Part shown: positions 10,788 through 20,509 of the stretch, piece after piece
Layout: each line of letters starts with the position of its first letter
Numbering within the stretch: the stretch's first letter is position 1
DNA from: Halomonas denitrificans
GTDB taxonomy: Bacteria > Pseudomonadota > Gammaproteobacteria > Xanthomonadales > Wenzhouxiangellaceae
Assembly: GCA_019800895.1 (NCBI GenBank)
Contig: JAHVKF010000003.1
Coordinates: forward strand, 496,001-560,000
Length of the DNA stretch: 64,000 nucleotides
Direction of reading: 5' to 3'
The notes under the pieces: model-generated
The model's database searches: none
Told to the model about the DNA's origin: nothing
Seen by the model: only the letters and a program-made list of their open reading frames with translations
Translations under genes and position numbers: made by a program

Positions 10788-11801
10788 TCAGGCCTCGTGC
10801 CCGATGCGCACCAAGACCCGCCCCAGCGAGCCGCCGGACAAGGCGTTGTCGAACCACGGCGTCATCTCGTCGAGGCCGACTTCGCGCGCCTCGATGAGGT
10901 CGAGACGGGCCGGTTTCCAGTCGCCGGCGAGCCGGTCCCAGATCCGCTCGCGGATCCGGTACGCACAGCCCGAGGAGTTGATGCCCAGCAGGCTGACGCC
11001 GCGGATGATGAAGGGCATGACCGTGGTCTTCACGCCGATGCCGCCGGCCATGCCGCAGGACGCGATGTTGCCCCAGGGGTGGATCACCCGGGTCAGGCCC
11101 GAAAGCATGTCGCCGCCGACGTTGTCGATCGCGCCGGCCCATCTCGACGAGTCCATCGGTTTTTCGCTCCAGTGCAGGTCCTTGCGGGAGATGCACTGTG
11201 TCGCGCCGAGCTCGCGCAGGCGGTCGAACTGCTCGACCTTGCCCGAGATGGCGTGGGCTTCGTAGCCTGCGCGCGTGAGCAGGTCCAGCGCGATCGATCC
11301 GACGCCGCCGGTGGCGCCGGTGACCACGACCGGGCCCATGTCCGGCGTCTGGCCGCTGGCTTCCATCCGCCACAGGCAGAGGGCGGCGGTGAACCCGGCG
11401 GTGCCGAGGACCATGGCTTCACGGAGGGTCAGGCCCTCGGGCTTCGGGACCAGCCATTCGGAAGGCACCCGCAGATACTCGGAATAGCCGCCGTCGCGGG
11501 TCTCCGACAGGTCGCAGCCGGTGATCAGCACCTCCTCGCCGGGGTCGAAGCGATCGGAATCGCTCCGGACCACGGTGCCAGCGGCGTCGATGCCGCCGTT
11601 GAGCGGGAACCTGCGCAGGATCCGGCCCTTGCCGGTCGCGGCCAGCGCGTCCTTGTAGTTGATGCTCGAATACGCGACGCGGATGACCACGTCGCCTTCG
11701 CTCTGGTCGTCGATCGACTGCTCGACGATCTCCGAGCGGTAGCCGTCCTCGTCGTCGAAGATGCGGAAGGCGCGGAAGGTGTCGGGAATCTCGTTGCTCA
11801 T
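10788..11801 (-). CDS. YhdH/AcuI-type quinone or acrylyl-CoA oxidoreductase
   Basis: A 337-residue zinc-free medium-chain dehydrogenase/reductase. The N-terminal GroES-like half contains SSINYKDALAATGKGRILR and PLNGGIDAAGTVV, and the Rossmann half has the NADP-binding loop VVTGATGGVGSIA. These fit the YhdH/YhfP family, whose characterised members (AcuI) reduce acrylyl-CoA with NADPH. LGINSSGCAYRIRERIWDRLAGDWKP near the C-terminus is also typical of the group. The ATG at 11801 starts at the conserved N-terminus; the longer frame extends into the repeat-bearing gap. Substrate here is not determined. Confidence 0.9.
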   Translation of the reverse strand: MSNEIPDTFRAFRIFDDEDGYRSEIVEQSIDDQSEGDVVIRVAYSSINYKDALAATGKGRILRRFPLNGGIDAAGTVVRSDSDRFDPGEEVLITGCDLSETRDGGYSEYLRVPSEWLVPKPEGLTLREAMVLGTAGFTAALCLWRMEASGQTPDMGPVVVTGATGGVGSIALDLLTRAGYEAHAISGKVEQFDRLRELGATQCISRKDLHWSEKPMDSSRWAGAIDNVGGDMLSGLTRVIHPWGNIASCGMAGGIGVKTTVMPFIIRGVSLLGINSSGCAYRIRERIWDRLAGDWKPARLDLIEAREVGLDEMTPWFDNALSGGSLGRVLVRIGHEA

Positions 11802-11878
11802 TGCAGGGGCTCGGTCATTCGATCGGGGTCGTGCAAGCGTAACGGGTATCGACCCGTGGTTGCAGTGCCATGACGAGG

Positions 11879-12110
11879 TTGAAAAAAGACTGACCGCAGA
11901 TGAACGCAGATGAACGCAGATAACCGCGGATGAAGAAATCCAGTTCCTGAGGCGTGTGCCCCGGCCCCGCTTTCCGCTCGGCGTTGGAGCTGCGTGAACG
12001 AACGCAGGCACACCTTCGGCATCGCCTTCAGGAGTTGGAGGATCGGCCGGGTCCGCTACGGGGTCTCACTGATTCGATCCGCGTTCATCTGCGGCCATGA
12101 CTTTTTTCAT
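11879..12110. mobile_element. MITE-like element with ~32-bp imperfect terminal inverted repeats
   Basis: The 377-base gap between the oxidoreductase gene and lpd contains no credible gene. Its left part (from 11880) reads TGAAAAAAG... then the 10-bp tandem unit TGAACGCAGA (four copies, two exact, 11891-11930). Its right end, read on the minus strand from 12110, gives ATGAAAAAAGTCATGGCCGC then AGATGAACGCGGAT, matching the left end at roughly four of five positions. The segment between is GC-rich with no ORF of its own. The layout is that of a small non-autonomous element; the GCAGATGAACGC motif occurs in intergenic repeats of many environmental proteobacteria. No target-site duplication is certain. 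Confidence 0.5.
11891..11930. repeat. Four 10-bp tandem units
   Basis: Units TGACCGCAGA, TGAACGCAGA, TGAACGCAGA and TAACCGCGGA follow directly on one another inside the left end of the MITE-like element. Confidence 0.8.
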
Positions 12111-12128
12111 CGGATGATGCGGACAAGA

Positions 12129-12153
12129 AAAGGCCCGGCACAGTGGCCGGGCC
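12129..12153 (-). terminator. Intrinsic terminator of the sucAB-lpd operon
   Basis: On the minus strand, GGCCCGG and CCGGGCC form a stem followed by TTTTC, 26 bases after the lpd stop codon. Confidence 0.85.
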
Positions 12154-12178
12154 CCTGGATTTCGCCGCTGCGGCGTGA

Positions 12179-13606
12179 TCAGTTCGCCTTGTGGATCGCC
12201 CGCTTGTCGACCGCCAGGGCGGCTTCGTGGACCGCCTCCGACAGGGTCGGGTGGGCGTGGACGATGCGGGCGAGGTCTTCGGCCGCGCCATGGAACTCCA
12301 TCGTCACGACGACTTCGCCGATCAGCTCCGACGCGTTGGCGCCGACGATCTGGCAGCCCAGCAACTCGTCGGTTTCGGCGTCGGCGAGGATCTTGACCTG
12401 GCCCGAGGCATTGCCCATCGCCAGGCCGCGGCCGGTCGCGGCGAAGGGGAAGCTGCCGGAGCGATACTCGATGCCGGCGTCCTTCAGTTCCGCTTCGGTC
12501 TTGCCGACCCAGGCGATTTCCGGATCGGTGTAGATCACCCAGGGAATGGTTTCGAGGTTGATGTGACCGGACTGACCGGCCAGCGTCTCGGCCACGGCGA
12601 TGCCTTCCTCGGACGCCTTGTGTGCCAGCATCGGGCCGCGGACCAGGTCGCCGATGGCCCAGACACCGTCTGCCGAGGTGCGGCAGTGACCGTCGACTTC
12701 GACCTGGCCCCGGTCCGTGAGCTTCACGCCGCTGTCGTCGGACACCAGGCCATCGGAGGCGGCGCGGCGTCCCACGGCGACCAGAAGCTTGTCGAACACT
12801 TCCGTGTGCTCGTCCTTGCCGTCCGAATAGGTGACCGACACCTTCCCGTCCTCGACCTTCGCACCGCTGACCTTGCAGCCCATGCGGATGTCCAGACCCT
12901 GCTTCTTGAACTCGCGCTGGGCGATCCTGGCCATGTCGCGGTCGATCACCGGCAGGAAGTCGTCCACGGCTTCGAGCAGCACCACGTCGCTGCCCAGGCG
13001 GCGCCAGACGCTGCCCATTTCCAGCCCGATCACGCCGGCGCCGATCACGCCAAAACGCTCGGGCACCTCGGGAATCTCGAGCGCGCCGACGTTGTCGAGG
13101 ATGTATTCGTTGTCGACCTCGACATTGGGGATCGAGAAGGGCACCGAGCCGGCCGCCAGCACGATGTGCTTGGCCGTCGCGGTGTACTTGTCACCGTCGT
13201 TCGGCGTGACCTCGACCTGGCGGTCGGCGAACAGCTTGCCGCGGCCGTTGACGAAGTCGATCTTGTTGGCCTTGAACAGCTGGATCAGGCCGCTGTTCAG
13301 CTGCTTGACCACCTTGCGCTTGCGGTCGAGCATCTTGTCCACGTCGATCGAGACGTCTCCGGTGGAGATGCCGTGCTCGGTGTAGTCGTGCTGGATGTGG
13401 TGGAAGTGCTTCGACGAATCGAGCAGCGCCTTGGACGGAATGCAGCCCACGTTGAGGCAGGTGCCGCCCGGCGCCGGCTTGCCGTCGTCGCCCTTGCGGT
13501 CGTCGATCAGCAGGGTCTTCAGGCCCAGCTGTGCGGTCCGGATGGCTCCGGCATAGCCGCCGGGGCCGCCACCGATGAAGATCACGTCGAATTGGTTGTC
13601 GGACAT
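12179..13606 (-). CDS. lpdA: Dihydrolipoyl dehydrogenase (E3)
   Basis: A 475-residue flavoprotein. The FAD-binding GGGPGGYAGA motif is at residues ~12-21 and the redox-active disulfide in GGTCLNVGCIPSKALL near 47-62. The NAD-binding GAGVIGLEMGSVW is at ~185-197, and the C-terminal catalytic base lies in HAHPTLSEAVHEA. It reoxidises dihydrolipoamide on E2 for the 2-oxoglutarate dehydrogenase complex and probably for the glycine cleavage system, whose gcvP is nearby. It is the last gene after sucA-sucB and is followed by a clear terminator. Confidence 0.97.
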   Translation of the reverse strand: MSDNQFDVIFIGGGPGGYAGAIRTAQLGLKTLLIDDRKGDDGKPAPGGTCLNVGCIPSKALLDSSKHFHHIQHDYTEHGISTGDVSIDVDKMLDRKRKVVKQLNSGLIQLFKANKIDFVNGRGKLFADRQVEVTPNDGDKYTATAKHIVLAAGSVPFSIPNVEVDNEYILDNVGALEIPEVPERFGVIGAGVIGLEMGSVWRRLGSDVVLLEAVDDFLPVIDRDMARIAQREFKKQGLDIRMGCKVSGAKVEDGKVSVTYSDGKDEHTEVFDKLLVAVGRRAASDGLVSDDSGVKLTDRGQVEVDGHCRTSADGVWAIGDLVRGPMLAHKASEEGIAVAETLAGQSGHINLETIPWVIYTDPEIAWVGKTEAELKDAGIEYRSGSFPFAATGRGLAMGNASGQVKILADAETDELLGCQIVGANASELIGEVVVTMEFHGAAEDLARIVHAHPTLSEAVHEAALAVDKRAIHKAN

Positions 13607-13680
13607 GGCGATTTCGTCTCTGTTCTATTGTCGGGCGGCGCCGAGCGCCGCAGGCGAAGCGAGCTTCATGTTCGAGGGAT

Positions 13681-13777
13681 GAGGGGACAGGGACGAGGGG
13701 CTAGTAGGACCCGCGGATTTTTCATCGTCTCTACCAGCCCCTTTCCCCTAGCCCCTGGTCCTTAGTCCCTGGCCCCT
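13681..13777. repeat. Imperfect inverted GGGGACAGGGAC / CCTAGCCCCT intergenic repeat
   Basis: In the 176-base gap between sucB and lpd, AGGGGACAGGGAC...GAGGGGCTAG (13682-13704) is mirrored by CCTAGCCCCTGGTC...AGTCCCTGGCCCCT (13747-13777), with an AT-rich centre (GGATTTTTCATC). Such CCCTAGCCCCT runs are common between genes of xanthomonad-like genomes. It could shape the sucB-lpd mRNA; no gene is present. Confidence 0.6.
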
Positions 13778-13782
13778 GCAGT

Positions 13783-15027
13783 TCAGAGTCCGAGCAGCAA
13801 GCGGGCCGGGTCTTCCAGCGCTTCCTTGATCGCGACCAGGAACTGAACCGCATCCTTGCCGTCGATGATCCGGTGGTCGTAGGAAAGCGCGATGTACATC
13901 ATCGGGCGAACCACGATCTCGCCGTCGATCGCCACCGGCCGTTCCTTGATCGTGTGCATGCCGAGAATCGCGCTCTGCGGGGCGTTCAGCAGCGGGGTGG
14001 ACAGCAGGGAGCCGAACACGCCGCCGTTGGTGATCGAGAAGGTGCCGCCCTGCAGGTCCTCGAGCTCGATCTTGCCGGCCCGCGCCTTTTCGGCGTAATG
14101 GGCGATCTGGCGTTCGATCTCGGCCAGGCTGAGCTGACCGGCATTGCGCAGCACCGGCACCATCAGGCCGCGGTCGGTCGAGACCGCGATGCCGACGTCC
14201 TGGTAGCCGTGGTAGACGATCTCGTCGCCTTCGACCGCGGCATTGACCACCGGGTGCTTGTCCAGCGCCTCGCAGGCGGCCTTGACGAAGAACGACATGA
14301 AGCCGAGCTTGACGCCGTGCTTCTTCTGGAACGCGTCCTTGTACTTCGAGCGGATCTGCATGACCTCGTGCAGGTCCACCTCGTTGAAGGAGGTCAGGAT
14401 GGCCGCGGTGTTCTGCGCTTCCTTCATGCGCTCGGCGATGCGCGCGCGCAGGCGCGACATCTTGACCCGCTCGACCGGGCGGGGTCCGCCGCCGGACAGG
14501 TGGCTGAGCACGTCGCCCTTGGTGATCCGCCCGCCGCGGCCGCTGCCGGAAATCTCGGACGGGTCGACCCGGTTCTCGTCGACCAGCTTGCGGACCGAGG
14601 GCGCCAGCTTGCTCGTGTCGGCACCGCCCCCGGAATCCGACCGGGAATCCGTTCCGGCCTCCGAACCGGACCCGCCGTCGCCCTTCGTGCCGTCGGCCGA
14701 CGACCGATCGGCGTGCTCACCGGCGTCCTTGTCGTCGCCGGACGCGGCCTGCTCGTCCTCGGTCTCTTCGGGCGCGTCGTCGGCGACTTCGCCTTCCTCG
14801 ATCCTTCCCAGCACCTGGTCGGCGGTCACGGTCTCGCCTTCTTCGGCATCGATCGCCTCGAGGACGCCATCGGCCGGCGCCGGGACTTCCAGCACCACCT
14901 TGTCGGTTTCGAGGTCGACCAGGTTTTCGTCGCGTCGGACCGTGTCGCCGGCCTTCTTGTGCCACTTGGCGACCGTGGCGTCCGAAACCGACTCGGGAAG
15001 GGTGGGGACCTTGACTTCAGTGCTCAT
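13783..15027 (-). CDS. sucB: 2-oxoglutarate dehydrogenase E2 (dihydrolipoyl succinyltransferase)
   Basis: A 414-residue E2. An N-terminal lipoyl domain (1-76) carries the lipoylated lysine in [12 protein letters not shown] long acidic, Ser/Gly/Asp-rich linker (about 80-135) follows, then a peripheral subunit-binding domain ([25 protein letters not shown], split here by description: residues ~142-168) and the catalytic domain with [12 protein letters not shown] near the C-terminus. It transfers succinyl groups to CoA. The ATG at 15027 begins the lipoyl domain. The linker is more acidic than in E. coli, which may fit a halotolerant lifestyle (inference). Confidence 0.96.
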   Translation of the reverse strand: MSTEVKVPTLPESVSDATVAKWHKKAGDTVRRDENLVDLETDKVVLEVPAPADGVLEAIDAEEGETVTADQVLGRIEEGEVADDAPEETEDEQAASGDDKDAGEHADRSSADGTKGDGGSGSEAGTDSRSDSGGGADTSKLAPSVRKLVDENRVDPSEISGSGRGGRITKGDVLSHLSGGGPRPVERVKMSRLRARIAERMKEAQNTAAILTSFNEVDLHEVMQIRSKYKDAFQKKHGVKLGFMSFFVKAACEALDKHPVVNAAVEGDEIVYHGYQDVGIAVSTDRGLMVPVLRNAGQLSLAEIERQIAHYAEKARAGKIELEDLQGGTFSITNGGVFGSLLSTPLLNAPQSAILGMHTIKERPVAIDGEIVVRPMMYIALSYDHRIIDGKDAVQFLVAIKEALEDPARLLLGL

Positions 15028-15062
15028 GGTGAATCCTTGGAAAAAGTCTGGATGGACGTTGC

Positions 15063-17873
15063 TTACGAATCGAGGCCCAGGGCATCCCGGACCAGGCGTT
15101 CCTGCTGCTCGACGTGGACCTGGTAGTAGCCGACCGCCGGCGACGCGGACGCGGCCCGGCCGGCGTAGTCGAGCTGCTGGTCGTCGCGCACGCAGGCCTG
15201 CAGATGGTGACGGATCTGGAACCAGGCGCCCTGGTTCATCGGCTCTTCCTGGCACCAGATGACCTGGCCGGCCTTCCTGTAGCGTTCGATGATCCCCGTC
15301 AGTTCCTCGCGCGGGAACGGATAGAGCTGTTCGACCCGGACCAGCGCGACGTTGTCCAGGTCACGTTCGGCCTCGTCCCTGGCCTTGGCCAGGTCGAAGT
15401 ACACCTTGCCGGCGCAGAACACGACCCGCTCGACCTTGTCCGGGTCCGGCCCGGCGGGGTCGTCGATGACCAGCTGGAAACCGCCGCTGGCCAGGTCGTC
15501 GAGTGACGACACGGACTGCTTGTGGCGCAGCAGGCTCTTCGGCGTCATGACGACCAGCGGCTTGCGGTAGGGCCGGACGATCTGGCGACGGATCAGATGG
15601 AACCACTGGGCCGGAAGGGTCGGCACACAGACCTGGATGTTGTTGTCCGAGCACAGCTGCATGAATCGCTCGAGGCGAGCGGAGGAGTGCTCCGGTCCCT
15701 GTCCCTCGTAGCCGTGCGGGAGAAACATGACCAGGCCGCAGAGCCGGCCCCACTTGGCCTCGCCGGAGGTGATGAACTGGTCGATCACGACCTGAGCGCC
15801 GTTGACGAAATCGCCGAACTGCGCTTCCCAGATCACCAGCGTGCCGGGGTCGGCGGTCGCGAAGCCGTACTCGAAGGCCAGCACGGCCTCTTCGCTGAGC
15901 AGCGAGTCGATTACCGCGACCCGATCCGGATCGTCGGTGAGCTCGGCCAGCGGCGTGATCGAGCGGCCGTCTTCCTGGTTGAACAGCACCGCGTGGCGGT
16001 GGAAGAACGTGCCGCGGCCCGAGTCCTGGCCGACCAGGCGGAGGCCGGTCCCGTCGTCGATCAGGCCGGCGTAGGCCGCGGTCTCGGCGAAGCCCCAGTC
16101 CAGCGGCACTTCACCGGCCGCCATCTTGCGGCGCTGCTCGATGATGCGGTCGACCTGCTTGTGCAGGGTGAACCCTTCGGGCAGGGTGGTCAGTCGTTCC
16201 GACAGGGTCCGGATCCGTTCGACCGGCATCGAGGTATCGGCCTCGGTGCGCCAGTCGTTGCCGATGTAGGGCGACCAGTCGACCGTGGTCAGCGCATCGC
16301 CGTCATCGACCAGTTCGACCACCGGCTGCCCGGCATCGAGCCGGTCGCGGTAGTCCTTCTGCCAGGAGTCCAGCTCCTTGCGGCCGACCAGGCCGTCGCC
16401 GATCAGGGCGGCCGAGTACTGGTTGAACACCGAATCCAGGCTGCGGATCGCGTCGTACATCCGCGGCTGGGTCGCGGCCGGTTCGTCGGCTTCGTTGTGC
16501 CCCAGGCGACGGTAGCAGACGAGATCGATGATCACGTCCTTCTTGAATTCGCGGCGGAAGTCGGCCGCCACGCGGGTGACGAACAGCACCGCTTCCGGGT
16601 CGTCGGCATTGACGTGGAAGATCGGCGCCTGGACCATCTTGGCGACTTCGGTGCAGTACAAGGTCGAGCGCGCGTCCAGCGGGTTGCTGGTGGTGAATCC
16701 GATCTGGTTGTTGACCACCACGTGCAGCGTGCCGCCGACCTTGAAGCCGCGGGCCTGCGACATGTTGAACAGCTCCATGTTCACGCCCTGGCCGGCCAGA
16801 GCGGCGTCGCCGTGGATCAGCACCGGGAGGACCTGTTCGAAGTTCTGGTCGTCGAGACGGTTCTGCCGGGCCCGGGCGCTGCCGGCGACCACCGGATTGA
16901 CGATCTCGAGGTGCGACGGGTTGAACGCAAGCGCGAGGTGCATCACGCCGCCGGGCGTCCGCACGTCGGAAGAGAACCCCATGTGGTACTTGACGTCGCC
17001 GGAGCGGGCCGGGTCGTCGTGCTGGATCTTGCCCTCGAATTCCGCGAACAGGTCGCCGGGCGACTTTCCGAGGATGTTGACCAGCACGTTCAGACGGCCG
17101 CGATGGGCCATGCCGATGACCATTTCCCGAATCCCCTGGCTGCCCGTGTGGCGGATCAGGGTGTCGAGCAGCGGAATGAGGCTTTCGCCGCCTTCCAGGG
17201 AAAAGCGCTTCTGGCCCACGTAGCGCGAGTGCAGGTACTTCTCCAGCCCTTCCGCCGCGCCCAGCTTCTCGAGCAGGCGCTTGCGGTCCTCGGCCGGCAA
17301 TTCGTAGCGGCCGCGGGTCCGCTCCAGGCGCTGCTGCAGCCAGCGGCGCTGGTTGGTGTCGGTGATGTGCATGTACTCGACGCCGACCGTGCCGCAGTAG
17401 GTCTCCTGGCAGATCGCGACGATCTCCGACAGCGGCAGGCGGTCGGGGGCGGCCAGGCTGCCGGTGTGGAACGTGGTGCCGTTGTCGGCTTCCGACAGGC
17501 TGTGGAATTCAAGGTCGAGGTCCGGCACCTTCGGCCGCTGACTCAGGCCCAGGGGGTCGAGGCGGGCGCGCTGGTGGCCCCGGACCCGGTAGGCGTTGAT
17601 CATTCTCAGCACGCCGGCCTGCTTGAAATCCTCGGCCGCTACCGGGGCGCCGCCGCGCGCCATTTCCTCGGCCAGGTCCTCGAAGCGAGCTTCGATCAGG
17701 CGGTGGCGCGTATCGTCCTCCGCGCCGTCGAGCAGCTCGGAGAAGGTGTCACGCCAGTGGTCCGGGACCGACCCCGGATCGTCGAGCCAGGCCTCGTAGA
17801 GTTCTTCCACGAAGGCAGCATTCAGACCGGACAGGTGGGACGTCCGGTATTTCTGCTCCAGTGTTTCGGTCAT
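15063..17873 (-). CDS. sucA: 2-oxoglutarate dehydrogenase E1 component
   Basis: A 936-residue thiamine diphosphate enzyme that decarboxylates 2-oxoglutarate and succinylates the lipoyl group of SucB in the TCA cycle. The N-terminal segment [23 protein letters not shown] is the E2/E3-binding helix typical of OdhA/SucA. The active-site region has [17 protein letters not shown] and the ThDP-binding stretch [15 protein letters not shown]. The C-terminal half has the transketolase-like [22 protein letters not shown]. Length matches E. coli SucA (933). First gene of sucA-sucB-lpd, with a 35-base gap to sucB. Confidence 0.97.
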   Translation of the reverse strand: MTETLEQKYRTSHLSGLNAAFVEELYEAWLDDPGSVPDHWRDTFSELLDGAEDDTRHRLIEARFEDLAEEMARGGAPVAAEDFKQAGVLRMINAYRVRGHQRARLDPLGLSQRPKVPDLDLEFHSLSEADNGTTFHTGSLAAPDRLPLSEIVAICQETYCGTVGVEYMHITDTNQRRWLQQRLERTRGRYELPAEDRKRLLEKLGAAEGLEKYLHSRYVGQKRFSLEGGESLIPLLDTLIRHTGSQGIREMVIGMAHRGRLNVLVNILGKSPGDLFAEFEGKIQHDDPARSGDVKYHMGFSSDVRTPGGVMHLALAFNPSHLEIVNPVVAGSARARQNRLDDQNFEQVLPVLIHGDAALAGQGVNMELFNMSQARGFKVGGTLHVVVNNQIGFTTSNPLDARSTLYCTEVAKMVQAPIFHVNADDPEAVLFVTRVAADFRREFKKDVIIDLVCYRRLGHNEADEPAATQPRMYDAIRSLDSVFNQYSAALIGDGLVGRKELDSWQKDYRDRLDAGQPVVELVDDGDALTTVDWSPYIGNDWRTEADTSMPVERIRTLSERLTTLPEGFTLHKQVDRIIEQRRKMAAGEVPLDWGFAETAAYAGLIDDGTGLRLVGQDSGRGTFFHRHAVLFNQEDGRSITPLAELTDDPDRVAVIDSLLSEEAVLAFEYGFATADPGTLVIWEAQFGDFVNGAQVVIDQFITSGEAKWGRLCGLVMFLPHGYEGQGPEHSSARLERFMQLCSDNNIQVCVPTLPAQWFHLIRRQIVRPYRKPLVVMTPKSLLRHKQSVSSLDDLASGGFQLVIDDPAGPDPDKVERVVFCAGKVYFDLAKARDEAERDLDNVALVRVEQLYPFPREELTGIIERYRKAGQVIWCQEEPMNQGAWFQIRHHLQACVRDDQQLDYAGRAASASPAVGYYQVHVEQQERLVRDALGLDS

Positions 17874-17917
17874 GAGTCGGAGAAGGGCGCTGATCGCGTC
17901 ACGCGGACAAGTCGAAA

Positions 17918-17923
17918 AGTATA
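17918..17923 (-). promoter_or_regulatory. Putative -10 box of the sucAB-lpd operon
   Basis: Minus-strand TATACT lies about 45 bases before the sucA ATG in the 108-base gap after roxA. The region 17 bases upstream is pure GC with no recognisable -35. Confidence 0.45.
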
Positions 17924-17981
17924 ACGCCTGCGGCCCGCGAACAGGGCCCCCGGCGCCATCGCGGCCGCTTGGCCACGGGGT

Positions 17982-19085
17982 TCACGACGACGGGCGGACG
18001 AGCTCGTTCTGTTCGATCAGCTGCTCGAGCACCGCGCGCGCTTCCTCGTCGTCCGGAAGCTGCTCGATCCGGCCGTTCCGGCACAGCTGCCGCGCGAAGT
18101 CCGAGGGACAGCTCCACTGCTGGCCGTTGACGAACAGCAGTCCCGTATCGCTCCAGGCCAGGCGTGTTCCCGGCCGGAAGGTCAGCGGCGGTTCCAGGCC
18201 CAGGTCGTCTTCGTCGTCTTCGTCCTCGGGAGACCACTGGCGGTAGGCGGTCAGGGTCTGGCCCAACCAGGCGATCAGCGCGTCGTCGTCGAGCTGGATC
18301 GCCTGAGCGAGCAGCCGCCGGGCGTGCTGCAGCAGGGTCTGGTCGATCCGCTCGGCGCGCTCCGTGTCGAATTTCAACGGGTTGAGCCGCGGCAGCCGGC
18401 CCTCGTGCTCGCCGAGGTAGGCGGCGAGTTCGGCCAGCAGCTCGGCCGACGACGGCGCACGCAGGCCGACCGACCAGGTCTGGCAGGTCTGCTGGGCGAT
18501 GCCGTGGTGGGCGATGCCCGCCGGGACGTAGAGGACGTCCCCGGGCTCGGCGATGCAGTGGACCTCGGCCTTGAACTTGCGCAGCACGGCAAGCTCGAAG
18601 TCCTCGTTCAGGTCGGGCTGGAAGCTGCCGGCCAGTTCCCAGCGACGCGTTCCCGCCGCCTGGACGAGGAACACGTCGTAGGCGTCGACATGCGGCCCGA
18701 CCGAGCCGCCGGGGCCGGCCTGGCTGACCATGATGTCGTCGAGCAGCCAGTTGGGCAGGAAGTCGAAGGCCTCGAGCAGCTCCGCGACCTGGGCGAACTT
18801 CTTGTCCATGTCCTGGACCAGGACCGACTGGTAGGGCCGGTCCAGCTGCGCCAGGTCGTCCTCGCCGAAGGGGCCGTATTCCAGCGCCCAGTCGAGATTC
18901 TCGAAGGACCCGGTGACCAGGCGGGAGGCCAGCTCCTCGTCGGCCGCCGCACGCTGGATCTGGTCCAGGCCGAGCGCTGCGGGCTTCAGCCAGCCGCGGA
19001 TCAGCAGCGGCTTGCGCTGCCAGAACTCGTCGAGGAAGCGGCGCGCCTCGAAGTCCTCCCATTCGGCCAGCGTGATCGGTTTCAC
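17982..19085 (-). CDS. roxA: Ribosomal protein L16 arginine hydroxylase-like cupin (RoxA/YcfD)
   Basis: A 367-residue JmjC/cupin-fold Fe(II)/2-oxoglutarate oxygenase. Iron ligands are visible in GPHVDAYDVFL (HxD) and a second histidine in VPAGIAHHGIAQQ. The N-terminus FWQRKPLLIRGWL and the segment GSFENLDWALEYGPF match YcfD, which hydroxylates L16. The C-terminal winged-helix part contains an unusual acidic run (EDEDDEDD, about residue 285). It starts at GTG, overlapping the purB stop by four bases (GTGA), so it is translated with purB. Substrate assignment is by family. Confidence 0.92.
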   Translation of the reverse strand: MKPITLAEWEDFEARRFLDEFWQRKPLLIRGWLKPAALGLDQIQRAAADEELASRLVTGSFENLDWALEYGPFGEDDLAQLDRPYQSVLVQDMDKKFAQVAELLEAFDFLPNWLLDDIMVSQAGPGGSVGPHVDAYDVFLVQAAGTRRWELAGSFQPDLNEDFELAVLRKFKAEVHCIAEPGDVLYVPAGIAHHGIAQQTCQTWSVGLRAPSSAELLAELAAYLGEHEGRLPRLNPLKFDTERAERIDQTLLQHARRLLAQAIQLDDDALIAWLGQTLTAYRQWSPEDEDDEDDLGLEPPLTFRPGTRLAWSDTGLLFVNGQQWSCPSDFARQLCRNGRIEQLPDDEEARAVLEQLIEQNELVRPSS

Positions 19086-20461
19086 GTGTACTGCTCGATC
19101 GCCCGGGCCATGGCCGCGGCGTTGCCGGTGTAGTCGGCCGGCCGCAGGGCCAGCAAGCGGTCGCGTTCGTCGTCGGGCAACGCCAGCGACTCGATGAATG
19201 CGCGCACCTGCTCGCCGTCGATCCGTTGTCCACGGGTCAGCGCCTTGAGCTTCTCGTAGGGCTGCTCGATGCCGTGCACGCGCATGACAGTCTGGATGGC
19301 TTCGGCCAGCACTTCCCAGGCGCGGTCGATGTCCTCGCCGATCCTGGACGGGTCGGGCTCGATCCGGTCCAGGCCGCGCTCGATCGAACGCCAGGCCAGG
19401 AGGCAGTAGCCGAGCGCGCTGCCGATCGACCGCTGGACCGTCGAATCGGTCAGGTCGCGCTGCCAGCGCGAGACCGGCAGTTTGGTCGCCAGGTGGTCGA
19501 GCAGGGCGTTGGCCAGGCCGAGGTTGCCCTCGCCGTTCTCGAAATCGATCGGATTGACCTTGTGCGGCATCGTCGACGAGCCGATCTCGCCCTCGACCGT
19601 CTTCTGCGCGTAGTAGCCGAGCGAAATGTAGGCCCAGGTATCGCGGGCGAAGTCCAGCAGCACGGTATTGATGCGGACCAGCGCGTGGGCGGCCTCGGCA
19701 ATCATGTCGTGCGGTTCGATCTGCGTGGTGTAGGGGTTCCAGACCAGGCCCAGGTCCTCGACGAAGCGCTGGGCCAGTGCCGGCCAGTCGAGGTCCGGGC
19801 AGGCGGCGATATGGGCATTGAAGTTGCCGACCGCCCCGTTGATCTTGCCGGTGATGTCGACCCGGGCCAGGCCGCGGCGCTGGCGACGCAGCCGGAACAC
19901 CACGTTGGCGAGTTCCTTGCCCAGCGTGGTCGGCGATGCGCTCTGTCCGTGGGTGCGCGAGAGCATCGCGAGGTCGGCGTGGTCGATCGCCAGCGCGGCC
20001 AGGCGGTGGTCGAGGTCGGCCAGCACCGGATCGAGCACGTTGACCAGCGCGTCGCGCAGCATCAGGCCGTAGGCGAGGTTGTTGATGTCTTCGGACGTGC
20101 AGGCGAAATGCACGAACTCGCTGCGTTCGGCCAGCGCCGGACGTTCGGCGAAGCGATCCTTGATCCAGTACTCGACCGCCTTGACGTCGTGATTGGTGGT
20201 CCGCTCGATCGCCTTGATCGCCGCGGCGTCTTCATCGTCGAAGGTCTCGGCCAGTCGGTCGATGTAGGCGGCGTCGTCGGCCGACAGCTTCGCCAGCGGC
20301 TCGAAGTCGTCGCAGTCGGCCAGGTGGCGGAACCAGCGCAGTTCGACGAGCACGCGGTGGCGGATGAGGCCGGCCTCCGAGAACAGGTCGGCCAGCGGGC
20401 CGAGGCGGGCGGCGTAGCGGCCGTCGAGCGGCGACAGCGCGGTCAGGGTGTTGGAATCCAT
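19082..20461 (-). CDS. purB: Adenylosuccinate lyase
   Basis: A 459-residue lyase of the fumarase/aspartase superfamily, acting twice in purine synthesis: SAICAR to AICAR, and adenylosuccinate to AMP. The superfamily signature is GSSTMPHKVNPIDFENGEGN, containing the catalytic serine loop, at about residues 295-315. N-terminal LTALSPLDGRYA and the TSEDINNLAYG and SRTHGQSASPTTLGKE blocks are typical of the PurB subgroup found in E. coli. Followed by roxA, as in many gammaproteobacteria. Confidence 0.97.
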   Translation of the reverse strand: MDSNTLTALSPLDGRYAARLGPLADLFSEAGLIRHRVLVELRWFRHLADCDDFEPLAKLSADDAAYIDRLAETFDDEDAAAIKAIERTTNHDVKAVEYWIKDRFAERPALAERSEFVHFACTSEDINNLAYGLMLRDALVNVLDPVLADLDHRLAALAIDHADLAMLSRTHGQSASPTTLGKELANVVFRLRRQRRGLARVDITGKINGAVGNFNAHIAACPDLDWPALAQRFVEDLGLVWNPYTTQIEPHDMIAEAAHALVRINTVLLDFARDTWAYISLGYYAQKTVEGEIGSSTMPHKVNPIDFENGEGNLGLANALLDHLATKLPVSRWQRDLTDSTVQRSIGSALGYCLLAWRSIERGLDRIEPDPSRIGEDIDRAWEVLAEAIQTVMRVHGIEQPYEKLKALTRGQRIDGEQVRAFIESLALPDDERDRLLALRPADYTGNAAAMARAIEQYT

Positions 20462-20503
20462 GGAATGAGGCCGGGTCGAGCCGGTCGTCGGGCCGGGGCG
20501 AGG

Positions 20504-20509
20504 ATTCTA
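20504..20509 (-). promoter_or_regulatory. Putative -10 box of purB
   Basis: Minus-strand TAGAAT about 43 bases before the purB ATG; it overlaps the stop codon of the upstream csiV-like gene. No good -35 is visible. Confidence 0.45.

Noticed and set aside
11891-11930. CRISPR array
   Set aside because: Units are 10 bp, contiguous and without spacers.
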